DNA of 64,000 nt. It comes from Comamonas sp. Lineage in GTDB: Bacteria; Pseudomonadota; Gammaproteobacteria; Burkholderiales; Burkholderiaceae_C. Position numbers and translations under genes: made by a program. Below, in pieces: positions 1-7,969 of this stretch (the first letter of the stretch is position 1; each line of letters opens with the position of its first letter). The stretch covers positions 62,001-126,000 of the forward strand of contig JAQVCA010000002.1 of assembly GCA_028690035.1 (NCBI GenBank). The letters are read 5' to 3'. A model generated the notes under the pieces. The model was not told the DNA's origin. It saw only the letters and a program-made list of their open reading frames with translations, and ran no database searches.

Positions 1-1151
1 GCCACGGCACGCGCCTGGGCATCCAGCTCCAGCAAGGCGCCCACGCTGTCTGGGCGCTGCCGGGGCACCAAAGCCTCTAAAGTGGCTTGATTGACCGCAT
101 GGATGCGGTCAAAGCGCAGACGTTCCTGCAAAAACGCCTCAACGGCCACCTCATTGGCCGCGTTGAGTACCGTGGTCGTGCCTTCGGGCGCGCGCAGTGC
201 CTGCCACGACAGGTGCAAGCCCGGAAAACGCTGCGCATCGGCTGCTTCAAACGTCAGCGCCGCCAGGCGGGTGAAGTCCAGCGGCTCCACACCGCTGGCC
301 ATGCGTTCGGGCCAGGCCAAGCCACAGGCAATTGGCACGCGCATATCGGGCGTGCCCAGCTGGGCCAGGATGGAGCTGTCCTGCAGCTGCACCATGGAAT
401 GCACGATTTGCTCCGGGTGCAGCACCACGCGGATTTGCTCGGGGGCCAGATCAAAGAGCCAGCGCGCTTCAATCACCTCCAGTGCCTTGTTCATCATGGT
501 GGCCGAATCGACCGAAATTTTGCGTCCCATGCTGAAGTTGGGATGCTTGCACGCCTGCGCGGGCGTCACCGCGTGCAGTGTGGCCGGATCGCGCTGGCGA
601 AACGGCCCGCCCGAAGCGGTGAGGATGATGCTGTGCACACGCCGCGCCCAGGTGCTGCGCTCCTCGGGCAGGCACTGAAAGATGGCCGAATGCTCGCTGT
701 CGATGGGCAACAGCGTGCAACCGTGCTGGCGCACCGTGTCCATGAACAAGGCGCCGCCCACGACCAGCGCCTCTTTGTTGGCCAGCAGCAAGCGCTTGCC
801 CGCGCGCGCTGCCGCCAGGCACGGCGCCAGGCCAGCCGCGCCCACGATGGCGCCCATGACGACATCCACCTCATCGTGCGAAGCTATCAAATCCAGAGCA
901 TCTTGCGCTTGCAGTACAACGGTTTTTGCACTATTTTGCTGTAATTTTTCTGCCAGCACGCGCGCATGCGCCGCACTGGCCATGACGGCGTAGCGTGGCC
1001 GAAACTCCAAGCACTGCGCCAGCAGCGCCTCCACCTGGGTGGCGGCACTCAAGGCAAACACCTCAAACTGCTGGGGGTGGCGGCGCACCACGTCCAGGGT
1101 GTTGGTGCCAATCGAGCCGGTCGAACCCAGCACTGTCAAACGTTGCGTCAT
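1..1151 (-). CDS. dxr: 1-deoxy-D-xylulose 5-phosphate reductoisomerase (partial, C-terminus cut by window edge)
   Basis: Second enzyme of the MEP isoprenoid pathway: it turns DXP into MEP with NADPH in the cytosol. The protein starts MTQRLTVLGSTGSIGTNTL, a classic NADPH-binding GSTGSIG motif. It later shows SGGPF, HPNFSMGRKISVDSATMMNK and an intact metal/substrate region. About 383 codons are present, so only a few C-terminal residues are missing. It is the last gene of the rpsB-to-dxr run, 36 bp after cdsA. Residues about 70-92 are encoded by DNA (880-948) that resembles the genome's intergenic palindromic repeat; the frame is kept and the alteration falls in a poorly conserved stretch before HDEVDVVMGAIVG. 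Confidence 0.96.
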   Translation of the reverse strand, partial: MTQRLTVLGSTGSIGTNTLDVVRRHPQQFEVFALSAATQVEALLAQCLEFRPRYAVMASAAHARVLAEKLQQNSAKTVVLQAQDALDLIASHDEVDVVMGAIVGAAGLAPCLAAARAGKRLLLANKEALVVGGALFMDTVRQHGCTLLPIDSEHSAIFQCLPEERSTWARRVHSIILTASGGPFRQRDPATLHAVTPAQACKHPNFSMGRKISVDSATMMNKALEVIEARWLFDLAPEQIRVVLHPEQIVHSMVQLQDSSILAQLGTPDMRVPIACGLAWPERMASGVEPLDFTRLAALTFEAADAQRFPGLHLSWQALRAPEGTTTVLNAANEVAVEAFLQERLRFDRIHAVNQATLEALVPRQRPDSVGALLELDAQARAV

Positions 1152-1187
1152 ATGCACACTTTGCATCCATCGGGCCACTCAGGCCCG

Positions 1188-2054
1188 TCAAGCGATATTC
1201 ACGGTATTTGTATAGCTGGCCAACAGCATGGCCAGAGGCAGGGTGGGCAGCAAGGCGTCGATGCGGTCCAGCACCCCGCCATGGCCGGGCAGCAGCTGGC
1301 TGCTGTCCTTCACCCCGGCGCTGCGCTTGATGAGCGACTCCACCAGATCACCCAGCACACTCATCGCTGCCAAAAACAGCGCCGCCAGCACCACCAAACC
1401 CATGCCGCCAGCGGCCAGGCGGCTGTACAGACTCAGGGAGAGTGGCGCCTGAGCCGCATCGCATTGCACCCAGAGCAGCGCCATCACCACCACGCCCAGA
1501 GCCCCACCCAGGGCACCCTCCCAGCTTTTACCGGGGCTGATGCTGGGCGCCAGCTTGACCGCGAAAAAACGCTGGCCCAGGGCGCGTCCAAAAAAATAGG
1601 CCAGCACGTCGGCCACCCAGACCAGCACCAGCACCGAGAGCAAAAAGTTCACCCCCAGAGCACGCGCCTGCACGGTGGCCAAACCGGCCAGCGCCAGCGC
1701 CAGCAGGCCCACGGGCCAGCGCAATGCCAGGGGCAAGCGCCCCCAGGCCGGTACACCGGCACGCACCAGCCACACTGCGCCCAGCACCCAGGCGCTGCCC
1801 GCCGCCAGCCACAGCAGCGGATAGTGCCCCTGCAACCAGCCCTGCTGCCAGGCCAGCGCGCCCAGCACCGCCAGCACGGCAGCACTGGCCCACGAGGCCA
1901 CCTGACCCAAGCCATTGAGGCGCCCCCACTCCCAGCCACCGGCGGCCACCATAAGCAGCACCAGCGCCTGAAAAGCCGAGGCATTGGGATGCAGCAGCGC
2001 CGGAACCAGCACGGCCAGCAGAACCAAGGCGGTGATGACGCGCTGCTTGAGCAT
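1188..2054 (-). CDS. cdsA: Phosphatidate cytidylyltransferase (CDP-diglyceride synthase)
   Basis: Makes CDP-diacylglycerol from phosphatidic acid and CTP, the entry to phospholipid synthesis in the inner membrane. The 288-residue protein is almost wholly hydrophobic with multiple membrane spans. It carries the family signature near the C-terminus: SLIKRSAGVKDSSQLLPGHG followed by GVLDRID. I chose the start MLKQRVITALVLL; a longer in-frame start 18 codons upstream runs into the repeat-rich gap and adds no family sequence. It lies between uppS and dxr in the usual order, but a palindromic repeat (2106-2193) separates it from uppS, where these genes are normally almost adjacent. Confidence 0.95.
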   Translation of the reverse strand: MLKQRVITALVLLAVLVPALLHPNASAFQALVLLMVAAGGWEWGRLNGLGQVASWASAAVLAVLGALAWQQGWLQGHYPLLWLAAGSAWVLGAVWLVRAGVPAWGRLPLALRWPVGLLALALAGLATVQARALGVNFLLSVLVLVWVADVLAYFFGRALGQRFFAVKLAPSISPGKSWEGALGGALGVVVMALLWVQCDAAQAPLSLSLYSRLAAGGMGLVVLAALFLAAMSVLGDLVESLIKRSAGVKDSSQLLPGHGGVLDRIDALLPTLPLAMLLASYTNTVNIA

Positions 2055-2105
2055 GGGCAGATTCCTTCTCGAAATAAACGCAGGAAGCGTGGAACACTTT
2101 AAAAA

Positions 2106-2193
2106 CAATAGCTTTTAGCGCTTATCCGGCAAAGACTTTAGCAATAAAAACATCAAAAAACCACTACAAACAAGCGCTAGCAGCTACTATTTT
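2106..2193. repeat. Intergenic palindromic repeat, degenerate copy (uppS-cdsA gap)
   Basis: AT-rich gap between uppS and cdsA. The left end reads AATAGCTTTTAGCGCTTAT and the right end AAGCGCTAGCAGCTACTATT, so the ends form an imperfect inverted repeat; the middle has decayed. It matches the arms of better copies at 7882-7966, 20962-21052, 40783-40875 and 52201-52294. It may weaken read-through inside the operon, but no U-run follows the arm in the direction of transcription. Confidence 0.7.
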
Positions 2194-2198
2194 ATTTG

Positions 2199-2942
2199 CT
2201 AGTTGGCCTGTGATGGCGACAGCTGGTCTGAGGTCTGGCCAAAGCGGCGCTCGCGCTGCGCGAACTGGGCCAAGGCGGCATCCAAGTCAGGCGCATCGAA
2301 ATCGGGCCACAACCGGTCGGTGAAGAACAGCTCGGCATAGGCCGCCTGCCAGAGCAAGAAATTGCTCAGGCGCAGCTCACCGCCGGTACGAATGAGCAAG
2401 TCCGGATCGGGCACATGCGCCAGCGCCATGGCCGCGCTGAGGTTTTCCTGCGTGAGCGCCTGGCCCGCCGCAGCCACCTTGGCCGCTGCCTGGGCCATAT
2501 CCCAGCGTCCACCGTAGTTGAAGCAGATATTGAGCACCAGCTGCTGGTTGTGTGCCGTGGCCGCTTCGGCCTGCGCAAAGCCAGCCTGCACCTTGGCAGG
2601 CAGATTGGCGCGCGCGCCCACAAAGTGCAGGCGCACGCCCTCCTGGGCCAGTTCGGGCACCTCACGGGCAAGGGCAGAGGCCATCAGCGCCATCAGGCCC
2701 GAGACCTCTTCGGGTGGACGCCCCCAGTTTTCGGAGGAAAAGGCAAACACCGTGAGGATGCCCACGCCGCGCTCCATGCACAAACGCACACAGCGACGCA
2801 GCGCATCCAACCCCTTTTTGTGACCCGCCAGACGCGGCAAGAAACGCTTGGTGGCCCAGCGCCCATTGCCATCCATGACGATAGCAATGTGTCGAGGCAG
2901 GCAGGGCCCTGCGGTCTTGCCGCCTTGCGTGAAAACGGCCAC
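2199..2942 (-). CDS. uppS: Undecaprenyl diphosphate synthase (cis-prenyltransferase)
   Basis: Condenses eight isopentenyl units onto farnesyl diphosphate to give the C55 lipid carrier used for peptidoglycan and other wall polymers; cytosolic/membrane-peripheral. The protein has 247 residues, typical for the family. The catalytic Asp lies in IVMDGNGRWA (about residues 21-30), followed by FAFSSENWGRP, and RTGGELRLSNFLLWQ toward the C-terminus. The start is GTG (VAVFTQGG), 3 bp downstream of the frr stop, which points to translational coupling with frr. The product feeds the same wall pathway that dxr supplies with precursors. Confidence 0.96.
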   Translation of the reverse strand: MAVFTQGGKTAGPCLPRHIAIVMDGNGRWATKRFLPRLAGHKKGLDALRRCVRLCMERGVGILTVFAFSSENWGRPPEEVSGLMALMASALAREVPELAQEGVRLHFVGARANLPAKVQAGFAQAEAATAHNQQLVLNICFNYGGRWDMAQAAAKVAAAGQALTQENLSAAMALAHVPDPDLLIRTGGELRLSNFLLWQAAYAELFFTDRLWPDFDAPDLDAALAQFAQRERRFGQTSDQLSPSQAN

Positions 2943-2945
2943 GTG

Positions 2946-3506
2946 TTACACCGCCATGATGTCCTGCTCTTTGGCAGCGACCAGGGTGTCGATTTCAGCG
3001 ATGAATTTATCGGTCAGCTTCTGCACATCGGCTTCGCAGCGCTTTTGATCGTCCTCAGACGCTTCTTTATCCTTGACCAGCTTTTTCACCGACTCGTTGG
3101 CATCGCGGCGCAGATTGCGCACGGCCACTTTGGCGCCTTCACCCTCGGTGCGCGCCAGCTTGGTCATTTCTTTGCGGCGCTCTTCGCTCATGGGTGGCAT
3201 GGGCACACGAATCAGATCGCCCAGCGAAGCGGGGTTCAAACCCAGATCACTCTCGCGAATGGCTTTCTCGATCTTGGCCGACATGTTCTTTTCCCAAGGT
3301 TGCACGCTGATGGTGCGCGCATCGAGCAGCGAGACGTTGGCCACTTGCGACAGCGGTACCATGGAGCCGTAGTACTCCACATGAATCACATCCAGCAACT
3401 GCGGGCTAGCGCGACCAGTGCGGATGCGCGAGAGGTTGTTCTTCAGGGCCTCGATGGACTGGCCCATCTTGGTTTCGGCATTTTTTTTGATTTCGGCGAT
3501 GGTCAT
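2946..3506 (-). CDS. frr: Ribosome recycling factor
   Basis: Splits the post-termination ribosome together with EF-G. The 186-residue product [15 protein letters not shown]... has the family length and the hallmarks [15 protein letters not shown] and [20 protein letters not shown] selected the internal ATG at 3506 because AGAGGT lies 7 bases before it and this start gives the standard RRF N-terminus; the upstream in-frame ATG would add 11 residues not seen in the family. It follows pyrH by 72 bp and immediately precedes uppS. Confidence 0.97.
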   Translation of the reverse strand: MTIAEIKKNAETKMGQSIEALKNNLSRIRTGRASPQLLDVIHVEYYGSMVPLSQVANVSLLDARTISVQPWEKNMSAKIEKAIRESDLGLNPASLGDLIRVPMPPMSEERRKEMTKLARTEGEGAKVAVRNLRRDANESVKKLVKDKEASEDDQKRCEADVQKLTDKFIAEIDTLVAAKEQDIMAV

Positions 3507-3578
3507 TGGGCTTACCTCTGAAAGCAAACGGCCTTCCATTGTTCACACAAGGGAAGGCCAGGAAACGTAGGAAATCGG

Positions 3579-4301
3579 TCAGGCGGACACCAGTGTGCCC
3601 TCATCTTCACCCATGACCACGCGCAGCAGGGCACCGGGTTTGACGATGGAGAACACGCGAATGGGCAGTTTCTGGTCGCGGCACAGGGCGAAGGCTGTGG
3701 CATCCATGATGCCCAGATTGCGCACGATGGCCTCATCAAAAGACAGCTGGGTGTAGCGCGTGGCGGTGGGGTCTTTGTGCGGGTCGGCGGTGTACACACC
3801 GTCTACCTTGGTGGCTTTGAGCACCACCTCGGCACCGATTTCTGCACCGCGCAGCGCTGCGGCCGTATCGGTGGTGAAGAACGGGTTGCCCGTGCCTGCA
3901 GCAAAAATCACCACCTTGCCCTCTTCCATGTACTGCAGCGCCTTGGGACGCACATAGGGCTCGACCACCTGCTGGATGTCGATGGCCGACATGACACGCG
4001 CCGTAACGCCTTGCTTGTCCATGGCATCGGCCAGCGCCAGCGCATTCATCACGGTGGCCAGCATGCCCATATAGTCTGCAGTGGCGCGATCCATGCCGGC
4101 CGAGCCGCCCGCCACGCCACGGAAAATATTGCCCCCACCAATCACCACCGCCACTTGCACCCCCACACGGGTGACTTCGGCCACCTCCGCCACCATGCGT
4201 TCGATGGTGTCGCGGTTGATGCCGAACTGGTCGTCGCCCATCAAGGCTTCGCCGGACAGTTTGAGCAAAATGCGCTTGTGTGCGGGATGTGCCTGGGTCA
4301 T
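3579..4301 (-). CDS. pyrH: UMP kinase
   Basis: Phosphorylates UMP to UDP, the bacterial hexameric UMP kinase of the amino-acid kinase fold. The 240-residue protein shows [14 protein letters not shown] at the N-terminus (phosphate-binding Lys), [11 protein letters not shown] (Gly-rich loop), and [17 protein letters not shown], the signature for nucleotide binding. It lies between tsf and frr, the conserved proteobacterial order. Confidence 0.97.
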   Translation of the reverse strand: MTQAHPAHKRILLKLSGEALMGDDQFGINRDTIERMVAEVAEVTRVGVQVAVVIGGGNIFRGVAGGSAGMDRATADYMGMLATVMNALALADAMDKQGVTARVMSAIDIQQVVEPYVRPKALQYMEEGKVVIFAAGTGNPFFTTDTAAALRGAEIGAEVVLKATKVDGVYTADPHKDPTATRYTQLSFDEAIVRNLGIMDATAFALCRDQKLPIRVFSIVKPGALLRVVMGEDEGTLVSA

Positions 4302-4370
4302 GGTGTTACTCCAAAAAGCAAAGTGGCAAAAAACAGATCAAGGCGGGAGGCAGTCTAGTCCAAAGCGCGT

Positions 4371-5264
4371 TTAGGCGTTCTGGGCAGCAGCCATCTGGGC
4401 AGCCACTTCAGCAGCAAAGTCGTCGGCCTTTTTCTCGATGCCTTCGCCCACCACGTACATGGTGAAGCTCTTGATGGTGGTGTTCTTGGCTTTGAGCATG
4501 GCGCTTACGGTCTGCTTGCCATCTTCGGCCTTCACAAACACTTGGTCGGCCAGGGAGACTTCTTTGAGGTACTTCTGCACAGAACCCTCAACCATCTTGG
4601 CCACGATGTCGGCAGGCTTGCCCGACTCGGCAGCCTTGGCAGCAGCGACAGAGCGTTCTTTTTCGATCAGATCAGCCGGCACGTCGGCGCTGGTCAGGGC
4701 CACGGGCTTCATGGCGGCAATGTGCATGGCCACATCCTTGGCAGCCACAGCATCGCCTTCAAAATCGACAATCACACCGATACGGGTGCCGTGCAGGTAG
4801 GCGGCCAGATTGGCGCTGGAAAACTGCTTGAAGCGGCGGAAGGTCATGTTCTCGCCGATCTTGCCGATCAAGCCCTTGCGCACTTCTTCCAGGGTCGGGC
4901 CAAAGCCGTCTTGCTCGTAGGCCAAAGCGCCCAGAGCAGCGACGTCGGCGGGATTGTGCTTGGCCACCAGCTCGGCAGCGGCCTTGGCCATGGCGATGAA
5001 GCTGTCGTTCTTGGAGACAAAGTCGGTTTCGCTGTTCACTTCGATCAGCGCACCCACGCCACCTTCGACGTAAGCGGCAACCACGCCTTCAGCGGTCACG
5101 CGGGCAGCGGCCTTGCCAGCTTTGGTGCCCAACTTGACGCGCAGCAGCTCTTCGGCCTTGGCCATGTCGCCGTCGGCTTCGGTCAGTGCTTTTTTGCACT
5201 CCATCATGGGCGCGTCGGTTTTTGCGCGCAGTTCACCCACCATGCTTGCGGTAATAGCAGCCAT
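4371..5264 (-). CDS. tsf: Elongation factor Ts
   Basis: Guanine-nucleotide exchange factor for EF-Tu. The 297-residue sequence begins [20 protein letters not shown], with the conserved MMECKKAL segment and TDFVSKND in the core domain. CGGAGA lies 7 bases before the ATG. It is separated from rpsB by 108 bp containing a G/C hairpin followed by a U-rich run (5310-5333), so tsf levels may be set by partial read-through. Confidence 0.97.
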   Translation of the reverse strand: MAAITASMVGELRAKTDAPMMECKKALTEADGDMAKAEELLRVKLGTKAGKAAARVTAEGVVAAYVEGGVGALIEVNSETDFVSKNDSFIAMAKAAAELVAKHNPADVAALGALAYEQDGFGPTLEEVRKGLIGKIGENMTFRRFKQFSSANLAAYLHGTRIGVIVDFEGDAVAAKDVAMHIAAMKPVALTSADVPADLIEKERSVAAAKAAESGKPADIVAKMVEGSVQKYLKEVSLADQVFVKAEDGKQTVSAMLKAKNTTIKSFTMYVVGEGIEKKADDFAAEVAAQMAAAQNA

Positions 5265-5309
5265 TTTGTTTCTCCGTATTCAATACTTGCAGGGATAGCA
5301 CACAGTTAC

Positions 5310-5333
5310 AAAAAGGGGGCTACCAGAGCCCCG
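5310..5333 (-). terminator. Attenuator-type hairpin between rpsB and tsf
   Basis: Read on the minus strand, GGGGCT-CTGG-TAGCCCC is followed by CTTTTTG, the shape of an intrinsic terminator. It sits between the rpsB stop and the tsf start, so full termination would silence the rest of the operon; partial read-through, as reported for rpsB-tsf in E. coli, is the likely role. The role is inferred. Confidence 0.65.
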
Positions 5334-5372
5334 CTTTTCTGTGCGCGGCGAGACACCGCCATGCGCCTGAAA

Positions 5373-6128
5373 TTAGGCAGCAGTGCCTTCTTGCACTTCG
5401 ACGAACTCGTCGGAGCCTTCGCTGGACACAGCCTGAGCCACGTCATTCAAGCGGGCTTCACGACCTTCCAGAATGGCGTCAGCAATACCACGGGCATACA
5501 GCGCCACCGCCTTGGCCGAGTCGTCGTTACCAGGAATCACGTAGTCGATGCCTTCGGGGTTGTGGTTGGTATCGACCACGCCGATCAGCGGAATGCCCAA
5601 CTTCTTGGCTTCGGAAATGGCGATCTTGTGGTAGCCAACGTCGATCACAAAAATGGCGTCAGGCAGGGCGTTCATATCCTGAATGCCACCGATATCGCGC
5701 TCCAGCTTGGCCAGCTCGCGCGAGAACATCAGCTGCTCTTTCTTGGACAGAGATTCCAGACCTGCTTCTTGCTGAGCCTTCATGTCTTTCAGGCGTTTGA
5801 TGGAAGTCTTTACAGTCTTGAAGTTGGTCAGCATGCCGCCCAACCAGCGCTGATCCACAAAGGGAACACCAGCGCGCTGGGCTTGCTCAACCACGAGTTC
5901 ACGGGCTTGGCGTTTGGTGCCGACCATCAAAATGGTGCCGCCATTGGCTGCCAGTTGCTTGGCAAACTTCTGGGCTGCCTGGAACATGGGCAGCGTTTTT
6001 TCCAGATTGACAATATGGATCTTGTTGCGCTGACCAAAGATGAACGGCGCCATCTTGGGATTCCAGAAACGGGTTTGGTGGCCAAAGTGGACACCAGCCT
6101 CCAGCATTTCACGCATGGTGACGGACAT
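5373..6128 (-). CDS. rpsB: 30S ribosomal protein S2
   Basis: Small-subunit ribosomal protein. The 251-residue product starts [20 protein letters not shown] with the conserved [11 protein letters not shown]. Further on come [25 protein letters not shown] and [19 protein letters not shown]. The start at 6128 has GGAG 7 bases upstream; the longer in-frame ATG at 6194 lies inside the leader and lacks family homology. It is the first gene of the operon and is preceded by a leader of about 165 nt. Confidence 0.97.
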   Translation of the reverse strand: MSVTMREMLEAGVHFGHQTRFWNPKMAPFIFGQRNKIHIVNLEKTLPMFQAAQKFAKQLAANGGTILMVGTKRQARELVVEQAQRAGVPFVDQRWLGGMLTNFKTVKTSIKRLKDMKAQQEAGLESLSKKEQLMFSRELAKLERDIGGIQDMNALPDAIFVIDVGYHKIAISEAKKLGIPLIGVVDTNHNPEGIDYVIPGNDDSAKAVALYARGIADAILEGREARLNDVAQAVSSEGSDEFVEVQEGTAA

Positions 6129-6301
6129 AAATTTCTCCAAAAGGTTAGGTCTAAAATCCAGCTCGATTTTGCGTATGTGCTTGGTTTGGCACATCAGGCA
6201 ACACCTTGTGGGAGCTGATTCGCTATTGCGCTGACTGCATGGACTCTTATCTCAACGCCGATTGGCAACAGCGATAGGGCTAGCAACAGCAAAGCCTTAG
6301 G

Positions 6302-6307
6302 ATTTTA
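6302..6307 (-). promoter_or_regulatory. Likely extended -10 of the rpsB operon promoter
   Basis: On the minus strand the gap upstream of rpsB contains TGC-TAAAAT, an extended -10 element; I see no good -35. A start just downstream gives a leader of about 165 nt before rpsB. In E. coli such a leader is bound by S2 for autogenous control; whether this one is cannot be read directly. The same 220-bp gap also holds the start region of the divergent nnr gene. Confidence 0.5.
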
Positions 6308-6350
6308 GCACACGTTCACGCTTTCCGACTTCACACCACACCCTCTTCCC

Positions 6351-7862
6351 ATGCCCCTGCAACCCAGTCCCACGCATACTCACCCGCTGTTTGACACTGC
6401 CCAGACACGCTTTTTAGAGCATGCTGCGCTGCTGCAAAATCTCCAGCCCAGCCTGATGCAACGCGCAGGATTGGCCTGTGCGCAGCTGGCGCGGGCCATA
6501 GCGCCGCATGCACAGCGCGCCTGGGTGCTGTGCGGGCCAGGCAACAATGGCGGCGATGGCCTCGAGGCCGCAGCGCACCTGGCTGCTGCAGGGTTGCAGG
6601 TGCAGATCAGCTGGCTGGGCGCACCCGAGCGCGCCAGCACCGACACCCTGGCCGCCTGGCAAATGGCGCGCACGCATAGCACCATCTGCTGGGATCTGCA
6701 GCCGCCCGCCCTGCAGGCGCACGATGTGGTGTTGGATGCGCTGCTGGGCATCGGCCTGCAGACCGACCGCCCCATCGACAGCACCCTGGGGCCACTGCTG
6801 CACGCACTGTACCGCAGCCCGGCGCACTGCCTGCACATTGATGTGCCCAGTGGCCTGGATGCCGACACCGGCTGCTACCTCGAGGGCTGCGCCCCGCGCC
6901 AAACGCGCACGCACCACAGCCTGCACACGTTGAGCCTGCTCACGCTGCACCCCGGGCTGTACACCGCGCAGGGGCGCGATGCCGCTGGCACCATCTGGCT
7001 GGACGATCTCGGGCTGGCCCAGCTGCCCATCCCCCAGCCCACGCCGCGCGCCTGGCTCAGCGGCATGCCGCCCACTCTGGCGCGTGCGCATGCCAGCCAC
7101 AAAGGCAGTTTTGGCGACGTGCTGGTCATCGGTGGTCAAGGTCTGCACGCTGGCGCCGCCATGCAGGGCGCCGCCATTTTGGCGGCCATGGCGGCCTTGC
7201 ACCATGGCGCCGGGCGCGTGTTCTTGCACCTGCTGGATGCCGGGCAGACCACGCACCTGGCACAACAACCCGAAATCATGCTGCGCACCCAGGTGGCGGC
7301 GCTGGATCAGCTGGAGCGCAGCACCGTGGCCTGCGGCTGTGGGGGTGGGCACAGCGTGAGCGCGCTGCTGCCCAGGGTGCTGGAGCGCAGCGCGCGTCTG
7401 GTGCTCGATGCCGATGCCCTCAACGCCTTGGCCAGCGATGCGCTGCTGCGCCAGCACCTGCAGGCACGCCAGCGCCACGGGCTGCCCACCGTACTCACGC
7501 CCCACCCACTGGAAGCCGCGCGCCTGCTGCACTGCAGCACGCAGCAGGTGCAAGCCCATCGCCTGCAGGCGGCACAAACCTTGGCCGATACGTTTCAATG
7601 CACGGTGCTGCTCAAGGGCTCGGGCAGCATCATCGCCAGTCCAGGGAAAGTGGCCCATCTCAACCCCACGGGCAATGCGCGCCTGGCTACGGGCGGCACC
7701 GGCGATGTGCTGGCCGGCATGCTGGCGGCGTACTGGCTGCCCGAGCTGGACAGCCACAGCGCCGCCTGCCACAGCGCCTGGCGCCATGGCCACGCCGCCG
7801 ACCGGTGGAACGGGGCGCACAGCCTTACCGCCAGCGCCCTGGCGCAAGGCGCGATGCGCTAA
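6351..7862 (+). CDS. nnr: Bifunctional NAD(P)H-hydrate epimerase / ADP-dependent NAD(P)H-hydrate dehydratase
   Basis: Repairs NADHX and NADPHX, damaged hydrated cofactors. The 503-residue protein has two domains. The N-terminal YjeF_N epimerase domain (about 1-220) shows VLCGPGNNGGDGLEAA and DVPSGLDADTG. The C-terminal ribokinase-like dehydratase domain (about 235-500) has LTPHPLEAARLL, LLKGSGSIIASP and GGTGDVLAGMLAAYW. Length and order match the fused bacterial Nnr. It is a single gene, divergent from rpsB and convergent with the cyclic-di-GMP gene, with a palindromic repeat in the shared 3' gap. Confidence 0.93.
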   Translation: MPLQPSPTHTHPLFDTAQTRFLEHAALLQNLQPSLMQRAGLACAQLARAIAPHAQRAWVLCGPGNNGGDGLEAAAHLAAAGLQVQISWLGAPERASTDTLAAWQMARTHSTICWDLQPPALQAHDVVLDALLGIGLQTDRPIDSTLGPLLHALYRSPAHCLHIDVPSGLDADTGCYLEGCAPRQTRTHHSLHTLSLLTLHPGLYTAQGRDAAGTIWLDDLGLAQLPIPQPTPRAWLSGMPPTLARAHASHKGSFGDVLVIGGQGLHAGAAMQGAAILAAMAALHHGAGRVFLHLLDAGQTTHLAQQPEIMLRTQVAALDQLERSTVACGCGGGHSVSALLPRVLERSARLVLDADALNALASDALLRQHLQARQRHGLPTVLTPHPLEAARLLHCSTQQVQAHRLQAAQTLADTFQCTVLLKGSGSIIASPGKVAHLNPTGNARLATGGTGDVLAGMLAAYWLPELDSHSAACHSAWRHGHAADRWNGAHSLTASALAQGAMR

Positions 7863-7881
7863 AAATATCTATAAAAAAGTG

Positions 7882-7966
7882 AGCTGCTTGCGCTGATGAA
7901 TAAATGATTTCAGATACAAAATAATCTGAAATCCTCTAAATACAGGCGACAGCAGCTATCTTTTTT
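7882..7966. repeat. Intergenic palindromic repeat between convergent genes
   Basis: About 85 bp. The outer arms are AGCTGCTTGCGCTG and CAGGCGACAGCAGCT. The inner arms are the perfect 10-mers GATTTCAGAT (7906-7915) and ATCTGAAATC (7924-7933) around an 8-base loop. The right side ends in TTTTTT. It sits between the stops of nnr (+) and the GGDEF/EAL gene (-), where it could act as a bidirectional terminator. Confidence 0.8.
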
Positions 7967-7969
7967 AAC

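Noticed and set aside
87-944. Long open frames on the plus strand opposite dxr, for example a 285-codon frame
   Set aside because: They are shadows of dxr in GC-rich DNA; translation is His/Gln/Arg-rich with no family features.
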